DNA of 64,000 bases from Curvibacter gracilis ATCC BAA-807. Its GTDB lineage: Bacteria > Pseudomonadota > Gammaproteobacteria > Burkholderiales > Burkholderiaceae_C. Position numbers and translations under genes: made by a program. This document shows positions 52,412 through 59,564 of the stretch, piece by piece (positions within the stretch are counted from its first letter, which is position 1; each line of letters starts with the position of its first letter). The notes beneath the pieces were generated by a model. The model had not been told where the DNA came from. It did no database searches and saw nothing but the letters and a program-made list of their open reading frames with translations. The DNA lies in contig NZ_JADZ01000005.1 of NCBI RefSeq assembly GCF_000518645.1, positions 337,704-401,703 of the forward strand, given 5' to 3'.

Positions 52412-53947
52412 TCAAGTCGTGACGCCGCAGCAGGGCCGATCCACCCCCACCCGGAACCAGAAGCGGCTGCCCTGGCCGCGCACGCTGTCCACGCCCAGCT
52501 CGCCGCCCATGCGTTCGACCAGGTACTTGCAGACGGTCAGGCCCAGGCCCACCCCTTCGTGGCGCCGCCCGCGCTCGCCATCGCCCTGCTCGAAGCTGGC
52601 AAAAATGCGGGCCAGGTGTTCATCCGAAATGCCCTCGCCCTGATCGCTGACGCTGAACTCCAGCCCCGGGGTGCCCAACAGCCCCTCGTGCAGGCTGGCC
52701 GACAAGGTGATCTGCCCTTGGCTGGAGAACTTGACCGCATTGGCCAGCAGGTGGCGCAGCACCTGCCGCAAGCGGCCGAACTCGCCTTGCACCGCCTCCT
52801 CCAGGCCGGGTCCGATCACGGTGTGCAACACCAGGCCCTTGGCCCGCGCCGCCGCCCCTTCAGCGCTGGCCGTGGCCTGCAGCAGATCCACCACGCTGAA
52901 GGCGGTGCGCTGGCGCGGCCCATCGTCCTCGCCACGCGAAATCTCCAGGATGTCGTTGAGCATGCCGTGCAGATGGCGGCCCGATTGCTGGATGCTGCGG
53001 GCAAACTCCTGGCCCTCCGGGTCCTGCAGGCGCAGGGCCAGCAGATCCGAGAACCCCAGAATCGCGCTCATCGGGGTGCGCAATTCATGGCCCATGTTGC
53101 GCAGGAAGGCATTCTTGGAACGGTTGGCGCTCTCGGCCCGGTCCAGGGCGCCGCGCAGCTGGTCGGTCAACAAGGCGTTCTCCAGCACCACGGCGCCATG
53201 CGCGGCCAGCGTGACCAGCAGCTTGAGGTGGTTGGCCTGGAACACCACCGGCTCGCGGCTGCCCACCAGCAACGCGCCCAGCTCGGCACGTGGGGTGACC
53301 ATGGGGGCCACCATCAGGCTGGCCATGCCCGGGGCACCGGGCGCGGCCTCGGCCGCGTTGACGATGTCGGCCTGCCGGATGGCACAGGCACGCTGGGCCA
53401 CCTCGCCCCCCCAGGGCGCCGCCGTGGGGGTGTAAAGCCCCTGTTCCGGCCCCAGGCCTTGCGCCAGCAGACCGGTGTCATTGCTCAACAACAGCACCTC
53501 GAGCGGCAGCGCGGGGATCAGGCGGGCGGCCTCTTGGCGCAGCGCCTGCAGCACCTCGCGCGCGGGCATGTTGTGATGGATGACCTCGTGCACCCGGAAC
53601 AGCAGATTGATCTCGCGGTACTTGGCCAGCGCCTCCTCCACCAGCAGGCGGCGCTCCTCTTCCTGCATCCACAGGCCGGTCAGCACGTCGGCCAGCGTCT
53701 GCGCATGCACCGGGGCCGCCAAGCACAGGCGTTCGGGTTGCAGGCACGCCAGCGGCACACGGGGCCAATCGAGCAATGAGGTGGGAAGAGTGGCGGCCAA
53801 GGAGCCGGGCCCGTCGACCGATCCGGCGATCCGCTCGCCCTGCTCGTCCAGCACACACCAGTGGCTCTGCAGCGAGCGGGCCACGCGGTCCAGGGCCTGG
53901 ACCAGGGACGCCCGGTTCAACGCCCGGCGGGTGGCACGCGTGATCAT
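52412..53947 (-). CDS. Cytoplasmic GAF-type sensor histidine kinase
   Basis: This 511-aa protein has no clear membrane segments. An N-terminal sensor part with a GAF-like domain (about 110-265, including VAPMVTPRAELGALLVGS) precedes HisKA FLRNMGHELRTPMSAI (His near residue 285) and an HATPase with N box LLANAVKF, G1 VSDQGEGIS and G2 GVGLGLTVCK. It starts within the last 4 bp of the upstream MHYT kinase gene (ATGA), so all are co-translated. The ligand is unknown. Confidence 0.9.
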   Translation of the reverse strand: MITRATRRALNRASLVQALDRVARSLQSHWCVLDEQGERIAGSVDGPGSLAATLPTSLLDWPRVPLACLQPERLCLAAPVHAQTLADVLTGLWMQEEERRLLVEEALAKYREINLLFRVHEVIHHNMPAREVLQALRQEAARLIPALPLEVLLLSNDTGLLAQGLGPEQGLYTPTAAPWGGEVAQRACAIRQADIVNAAEAAPGAPGMASLMVAPMVTPRAELGALLVGSREPVVFQANHLKLLVTLAAHGAVVLENALLTDQLRGALDRAESANRSKNAFLRNMGHELRTPMSAILGFSDLLALRLQDPEGQEFARSIQQSGRHLHGMLNDILEISRGEDDGPRQRTAFSVVDLLQATASAEGAAARAKGLVLHTVIGPGLEEAVQGEFGRLRQVLRHLLANAVKFSSQGQITLSASLHEGLLGTPGLEFSVSDQGEGISDEHLARIFASFEQGDGERGRRHEGVGLGLTVCKYLVERMGGELGVDSVRGQGSRFWFRVGVDRPCCGVTT

Positions 53948-56583
53948 GGGACCGAAGGCAATGTGGGGGCCGAGGGGGCCGTCCCCGCACCGGTCACCAC
54001 CAGGTACACGCGCTCGCCTTCGCGGGCCGCCTGCATGGACGAGGCCACGTGCAAGGGGTCCTCGGCCGGCGAGAACACCACCATCATCTCCGGCAGGGCC
54101 GCGCCCCGCTCGCCGCGCTGCATCTCCGGGTCCAGCACCTCGACCTGATAGCCCTTGGCACGCAGCATCTGGGTCACGGCCACCACCGGTGCATCGCGGT
54201 CATCCACCAGCAGCATGCGCTTGGTGGACTCGCGCCGCCGCAGCAGCCCATCGATCTCGGGCAGCAACACCTCCATGTTGATCGGCTTGGACAGGTAGCT
54301 GTCCGCCCCCACGGCCCGGCCACGGGCGCGGTCGTCCACGATGCTGAGGATGATGATGGGAATCTTGTTGGCCTCGGGGGTGGAGCGCAGCACCGCAGCC
54401 ACCTCGAAGCCGCTCATGCCGGGCATCATCACATCCAGCAGGATCAGATCGGGCGGCGCCTGCTTCACCTGGTGAATCGCCTGAACGCCGTCGGCGGCCT
54501 CGCGCACCCGATAGCCCACGGCCTCCAGCTCCAGCCTCAGCAAGGCGCGGATGTTGGTCTCGTCGTCCACCACCAGAATCGTTCGGGGGTGGCCGCTCAA
54601 GGCGGCCGGGGCCAAGGCGGGCACGGTGGCGGTGGTCGCCACGCCATCCCCGGCCTCACCGACCACGGCCTGTTCGGGCAGGGGTAACGCAAAACAGAAG
54701 GTGCTGCCCTGGCCGACCTGGCTTTCCACCCAGATCTCTCCCTGGTGGTGTTCGATCACCTGCTTGCAGATGGCCAGGCCCAAGCCGGTGCCGCGCGGCT
54801 TGTCCGTCAAGGTGTTGCCCACCTGGCGGAAGCGTTCAAACAGCTGCTGCTGATCGAACTCGCTGATCCCGCAGCCCTGGTCGGCCACCGCCACGGTGAG
54901 GCGACCGCCCTCCAGCCGCGCCCAGCAGCGCACCTCCCCCTGCTCGGTGAACTTGGCCGCATTGGACAGCAGGTTGATGATCACCTGCAGCAGGCGGTCC
55001 GGGTCCCCCCGCAGCAAGGGCAAGGGGCGCTGGACCTCGACTTTCAGAGGCAGATCACGCGGCTGGTAGATCGCGGCAGTGGCGTCCACCGCCCGCTGCA
55101 GCAAGGCGCCCATGTCCACCGGTTCATCACGCCACTCGATCTTGCCCGCCTCGATCTTGGTCAGATCGAGCACGTCGTTGATCAGGTTTGTCAGCCGTTC
55201 ACCCTCGGACACGATGATGTCGAGCTGCGACTGGATCTTCTCCACCACCGAGATCACCTTCGTGTCCTGTGGGTTCAGCGCCGGCAGCACGCTGCGCTGG
55301 AACTGCTTGCGGATCACCTTGGCAAAGCCCAGCACCGAGGTGAGTGGGGTGCGCAGCTCGTGCGACACATTGGCAATGAAGTCGGTCTTCATGCGCGACA
55401 CCTCCACCTCGTGGGTGATGTCGCGGAAGGTGATGACCAGACCTTGCGATCCCGCCTGGGGCTCTGTGCTGTCCTTGCCCAGCACCGTGGCGACGACCCG
55501 CGCCACCCGGCTGTCCAGCACCGCCACCTCGGCCGTCAAGGACGGCGCGGCCTGCTGCCGGTCCAGGGCCCGGCCCACGAAATCGCCCACCTCATCACCG
55601 AACACCGTTCGCACAGGCAGGCCCGGCAGGGCTTGGCCGCCGCCCTCCTCCCCATCGAGCCGGTACAGGGACAGCAGGGCCGGGTTGACCTGGGTGACCC
55701 GCCCCTGGGCATCGGTCACCAGCAGGCCATCGCCCATGTTGTCGATCACCGCCGTCACCTTGCGCAACAGGGCCTGCATGGCCTCGGCGCGCTGGCGCGC
55801 CATCGCGATGCGCGCCGAAGCCACCACAAAGGCGACCCCGCCCAGCAACAGCAACAGGGTCAGCAGGCCCACCACCGTGGCCAGGGCCGTCGGGTCCGTG
55901 AAGCCCGCAGCCTCCGCCACGCCACCCGGCCCCGGCAAAAAATAGGCCCCTGCCATGGCGATGTAGTGCATGGCCGAGATCGACAGCCCCAGCACCAGCC
56001 CCCCCGCCAGCGAGCCCAGAAAGGGGTGCCGCCCCAGGCGTGTCACCAGCAGCCGTTGGCGCAGCCACAGCGCCCCGATGGCCAGCGACACCGCCGCCAC
56101 GATCGACAGCATGAACAGACCGCTGTCGTAACGCAGCTCGCCATCCAGGCGCATGGCGGCCATGCCCAGGTAATGCATCAGGCCCACACCGGCACCCATC
56201 ACGCTGCCGCCCAGCAGCAAGGCGGCAGAGCCCGCGCGGTCACGCGCCGCAAAATGCAGCGCCACCGCGGCCGCGGCCACCCCCGGCAGCACCGACAGCG
56301 CCGTCAGCCAGGGCTCGTAGCGGATGCCGCAATCGAGCCGCAAGGCGGTCATGCCGATGAAATGCATGGCCCAGATGCCCAGGCCCAGCATCAGCGCGCC
56401 CAGGGCAATCCAGCGCGGGCGATGGGTCTTCTGGTTGGCCATTTCCAGCGCGCAGCTCGCAGCAAACACCGCCAGCAGGATGGAGGCCCCCACCTGGGTG
56501 GGCTGGAAACGCATGTCGTAAGCCCTCATCACCTCATCGGGTGAGCTGATGAAGCCCAGTGGCAAGATGGTGGACAGGTTCAT
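53944..56583 (-). CDS. MHYT-domain hybrid sensor kinase with receiver and pseudo-receiver
   Basis: This 879-aa membrane kinase has an N-terminal MHYT sensor with the three motifs WAMHFIGM (about 71), GLMHYLGM (about 134) and SAMHYIAM (about 203). The fold of seven membrane helices is thought to sense oxygen, CO or NO through copper. A PAS domain, HisKA FIANVSHELRTPLTSV, an HATPase and a receiver (ILVVDDETNIRALLRLE, Asp in LILLDVMMPGMSG) follow. The last 90 residues begin like another receiver (MLLVDDRDAPVVAVTQML) but lack the phospho-Asp signature. Start 56583 was chosen because its ATG overlaps the stop of the upstream kinase. Confidence 0.88.
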   Translation of the reverse strand: MNLSTILPLGFISSPDEVMRAYDMRFQPTQVGASILLAVFAASCALEMANQKTHRPRWIALGALMLGLGIWAMHFIGMTALRLDCGIRYEPWLTALSVLPGVAAAAVALHFAARDRAGSAALLLGGSVMGAGVGLMHYLGMAAMRLDGELRYDSGLFMLSIVAAVSLAIGALWLRQRLLVTRLGRHPFLGSLAGGLVLGLSISAMHYIAMAGAYFLPGPGGVAEAAGFTDPTALATVVGLLTLLLLLGGVAFVVASARIAMARQRAEAMQALLRKVTAVIDNMGDGLLVTDAQGRVTQVNPALLSLYRLDGEEGGGQALPGLPVRTVFGDEVGDFVGRALDRQQAAPSLTAEVAVLDSRVARVVATVLGKDSTEPQAGSQGLVITFRDITHEVEVSRMKTDFIANVSHELRTPLTSVLGFAKVIRKQFQRSVLPALNPQDTKVISVVEKIQSQLDIIVSEGERLTNLINDVLDLTKIEAGKIEWRDEPVDMGALLQRAVDATAAIYQPRDLPLKVEVQRPLPLLRGDPDRLLQVIINLLSNAAKFTEQGEVRCWARLEGGRLTVAVADQGCGISEFDQQQLFERFRQVGNTLTDKPRGTGLGLAICKQVIEHHQGEIWVESQVGQGSTFCFALPLPEQAVVGEAGDGVATTATVPALAPAALSGHPRTILVVDDETNIRALLRLELEAVGYRVREAADGVQAIHQVKQAPPDLILLDVMMPGMSGFEVAAVLRSTPEANKIPIIILSIVDDRARGRAVGADSYLSKPINMEVLLPEIDGLLRRRESTKRMLLVDDRDAPVVAVTQMLRAKGYQVEVLDPEMQRGERGAALPEMMVVFSPAEDPLHVASSMQAAREGERVYLVVTGAGTAPSAPTLPSVP

Positions 56584-58028
56584 GAAACGCCCTCGGTATG
56601 AAGCGCGACCGGGCTGTGCAGGCCGTGGTGACGGCCCGGCTCGGTCGACGCGGCCTGAGAATCCAGTGGCAGTTGCAGCACGAAGCAAGCCCCGCCCTGA
56701 GCGCGGTTGTGCGCACTCAGCACGCCCCCATGCCGGTGCACGATGCCCCAGCTGATGGACAGGCCCAGCCCCATGCCCTGGCCCACCGCCTGGGTGGTGA
56801 AGAAGGGGTCGAAGATGCGCCCCAGGTGCTCGGCCGCGATGCCCGGGCCGCTGTCCTCGAAGCGCAGCTCCACGCGCGATTCATCGAGCCGGCGCGTGAC
56901 GATGCGGATGTGGCCACTGCCCCGCAGGGCCTGTACCGCATTGGTCAGCAGGTTCATGAACACCTGGTGCAACTGCGGGGCAATGCAGTTGACCAGCGGC
57001 AGTTCGGGCGCCAATTCCAGCTGCACCTCGCAACCCGCCGGGAGCTGGCCGGCCATCAGGCGCAAGGTGGCCCGCAGACCTTCATGCAGATCGACCCAGG
57101 CCCAGTCTTCGCGTCCGAAGCGCGAAAAATTCTTCAGATCGGCCACGATGCGGCTCACCCGGTCCAGGCCTTCGCGGCTTTCGTCCAGCACCTGCACCAG
57201 ATCCGCACGCAGGTAGGGCAGGTCTTTGTCCTGGCACAGGCGCTGGTACTCGGCCAGGGCGGGCCCGGCCCCCGCGTGGCGACACACGGCATCGCCGGCC
57301 TGCAGCACTGCCATCACGTCGTCGAAATAGGCCTTGAGCGTGCCCAGGTTCGAACGCACGAAGCTGATGGGGTTGTTGATTTCATGCGCCACACCGGCGG
57401 CAAACTGCCCCAGCGAGGCCATCTTTTCAGACTGCAGCAACTGCAGTTGCGCCTGCTCCAGCCGTTGGTTGAGCTCGCGCTGACGGGCCAGGGCCTCGGT
57501 CAGGCTCTGGGTGCGTTGCTGCACCGCAGCCTCCAGGTTGTCGTTGCGGACCTGCAGCTCATCGCGGCCCTGCTTGAGCTCCAGCTGGGTGCGCACCCGG
57601 GCCAGCAGGATGGGCGATCGGAAGGGCTTGGTCAGGTAATCCACCGCACCCAAGGTGAGGCCGACGCGCTCGTCGTTCTCCTCGGTCATGGCGGTCACGA
57701 AGATCACCGGGATCTCGCAGGTCGCAGGCTCGGCCCGCAAGCGGCGCAGCACCTCATAGCCATCCATGTCGGGCATCATGATGTCGAGCAGGATCAGGTC
57801 GGGCCGAGGGCCTGCCGCGGCCATCGCCAGGGCCTCGGCGCCGGACTCCGCCTCCAGCACCTGGTAGGCCGGGCTCAGCAGCCCGCGCAGCAGCAGCAGG
57901 TTGGTGCGTTGATCGTCCACCAGCAGAACCACCGGGGCAGCGGTTCGCGTTGCGGGCGCACAGTTGATCGTGGTCATCAAGGTCTCCATGGGCTGGCGCC
58001 CCAGGGCCAGCGAATGCGCAGGATCCAT
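56580..58028 (-). CDS. Receiver-histidine kinase fusion
   Basis: This 482-aa protein runs REC, coiled coil, HisKA, HATPase. The receiver (VLLVDDQRTNLLLLRGLL, Asp in LILLDIMMPDMDG, Lys in DYLTKPF) comes first, then a coiled coil (about 165-205) and FAAGVAHEINNPISFV (His near 216), then HATPase with N box NLLTNAVQAL and GMGLGLSISWG. It can be activated by another kinase and in turn phosphorylate a receiver. Start 58028 has GGAGGG upstream at a good distance. It is the first gene of the minus-strand operon and has a 175-bp AT-richer leader. Confidence 0.9.
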   Translation of the reverse strand: MDPAHSLALGRQPMETLMTTINCAPATRTAAPVVLLVDDQRTNLLLLRGLLSPAYQVLEAESGAEALAMAAAGPRPDLILLDIMMPDMDGYEVLRRLRAEPATCEIPVIFVTAMTEENDERVGLTLGAVDYLTKPFRSPILLARVRTQLELKQGRDELQVRNDNLEAAVQQRTQSLTEALARQRELNQRLEQAQLQLLQSEKMASLGQFAAGVAHEINNPISFVRSNLGTLKAYFDDVMAVLQAGDAVCRHAGAGPALAEYQRLCQDKDLPYLRADLVQVLDESREGLDRVSRIVADLKNFSRFGREDWAWVDLHEGLRATLRLMAGQLPAGCEVQLELAPELPLVNCIAPQLHQVFMNLLTNAVQALRGSGHIRIVTRRLDESRVELRFEDSGPGIAAEHLGRIFDPFFTTQAVGQGMGLGLSISWGIVHRHGGVLSAHNRAQGGACFVLQLPLDSQAASTEPGRHHGLHSPVALHTEGVS

Positions 58029-58203
58029 TGAGCCCTCCGTCCGGACCGGCCTGGCGGGCTCAAATGATCAAATCAATACGCCCTGTCAGGCACGCGTTGA
58101 TCAGGCCCAGTTTATACCTTGGAAATACTTTTTTGCCACATTAAAACCGCATAAATAATTTTGAAATATCATTTATGCCGTTTTAAATTGAGACTCACCC
58201 GAG

Positions 58204-58908
58204 TCAGTGAGACGAACGCTTCGCTTTGCGCGCCCCCGCGCCGGGCTTGCCTTTGCCCTTGGCCGGGGCGGGCTTCTGGCTGGCCTGGTCCAGCCACAGC
58301 AAGGCGTCCACATGCGTCACGAAGCGCCTCAGGTAGTCGGGCGACAGGCCCCGCATCAGATCGAGCGAGCGCACCAGCAAGGCATGCGAATTGAGCGGGC
58401 CGGCGTTCTCAGGCTTGCGCCCCAGGGCTTCGGTGACGCGGGTTTCGGCCCGCAGGCGGGACCAGCCTTCGCGAAAACGGGTCACGCTCTTCATCTCGGG
58501 CCGGCCCGCCGGGCTGCGCACGGGGGCGGACACGGCCTCCTCGCCATCGAGCACCGGCGCGGGCGCGCTGGCCTCGCGCAGCAGGCGGTTCAGCTCGGCC
58601 AGCATCGCCGCGGCTGCGGGGCGCGCCGGGGCATGGCCGGCGTCGGGCGCGCTTGCCGCCGTCAGGGACGGGGCCCGGGCCTGCTCAAAACGGTCCAGCG
58701 CCTGCGCCAGGCGCAGCTGCAGGCGCGACTGCAAGGGCCCATAGTGGCCCGCAGCCTGTTGTGCCAGGCGCTCCAGATAGGCCAGCCCGATCGGGTCGGC
58801 CTCGGCCGCGCCGGCCTCGCGCAAGGCCTGCAGACGGGCTTGGGCCTGGGCCAGCTCATCGACGGATGCCGAAGCGGGAACCATGGGCGGCGTCATCGGC
58901 AACGTCAT
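58204..58908 (-). CDS. DUF2894 protein
   Basis: This 234-aa protein is of the DUF2894 family, known mainly from Burkholderiales. The N-terminus is helical (DELAQAQARLQALREAGAAEADP), and a conserved-looking C-terminal part follows (VTRFREGWSRLRAETRV, ENAGPLNSHALLVRSLDLM). A basic tail closes it. It is the last gene of the motor-like operon, with its ATG overlapping the OmpA gene stop by 4 bp. I infer an accessory or assembly factor of the DUF802/OmpA complex. Confidence 0.8.
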   Translation of the reverse strand: MTLPMTPPMVPASASVDELAQAQARLQALREAGAAEADPIGLAYLERLAQQAAGHYGPLQSRLQLRLAQALDRFEQARAPSLTAASAPDAGHAPARPAAAAMLAELNRLLREASAPAPVLDGEEAVSAPVRSPAGRPEMKSVTRFREGWSRLRAETRVTEALGRKPENAGPLNSHALLVRSLDLMRGLSPDYLRRFVTHVDALLWLDQASQKPAPAKGKGKPGAGARKAKRSSH

Positions 58909-59564
58909 GAACGAGGGTCGCGGGTGTCCGCCGCCGGGGCCGACTTGGGCACCGGTGCCATCTCGACGCGCCGGTTCAGCACCCGGCCCGCCTCGCTGGC
59001 GTTCGAGGCCACCGGCTGCTCGGCGCCGAAAGCGGCGGCAAAGGTCAGCGATGAGGGCATGCCCTCGTCCACCAGTGCACGGGTGACGGTCAGGGCGCGC
59101 TGGGCCGACAGCTCCAGGTTGTCGGCAAAGCGGCGGTTGCCCTCCTGGATCGGGCGGTCGTCGGTGAAGCCGCTGACCATCAGCATCTCATCGCGCTCGG
59201 CCAGGTACACCTTGAGCGGCTGCACCAGGCTCTTGAGCAGGGCCCGGCCTTCGGGGCGCAGCTGGTCCGAATTGAACGGAAACAGCACGCTGCCGCTGAT
59301 ACCGATGCGCCCGTTGTTCAGCGTCACCCGCCCCGAGGCCAGGGGGCCGGCCAGGGCTTTTTCGAGCGTCATGCGGCGTTGCTCCTCGGCCTGGCGCTTC
59401 TGCACCTCGAGCTGCAGGTGGTCCACCAGGTCCATCTGCACCACCAGCACGCCCAGCAGCACCAGCACAAAAGCCCCGAGCAGGCCCGTCATCAGGTCGC
59501 CGAACACGGCCCACACCGGAGCGGTCTGCTCCAGGCCTTCGTCCATCTCCTCGAGGCGGCTCAT
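58905..59564 (-). CDS. MotB-like OmpA-domain protein
   Basis: This 219-aa protein has one membrane helix near the start. VWAVFGDLMTGLLGAFVLVL carries Asp23 in the D-x-M-T setting of MotB (ADFMT), the proton-channel residue. After a coiled coil comes an OmpA/peptidoglycan-binding domain (SVLFPFNSDQLRP, NLELSAQRALTV, NRRVEM). So it is a stator-type subunit that holds the cell wall while the DUF802 partner provides the channel ring. The ATG shares one base with the stop of the DUF802 gene (TGATG). Confidence 0.88.
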   Translation of the reverse strand: MSRLEEMDEGLEQTAPVWAVFGDLMTGLLGAFVLVLLGVLVVQMDLVDHLQLEVQKRQAEEQRRMTLEKALAGPLASGRVTLNNGRIGISGSVLFPFNSDQLRPEGRALLKSLVQPLKVYLAERDEMLMVSGFTDDRPIQEGNRRFADNLELSAQRALTVTRALVDEGMPSSLTFAAAFGAEQPVASNASEAGRVLNRRVEMAPVPKSAPAADTRDPRS

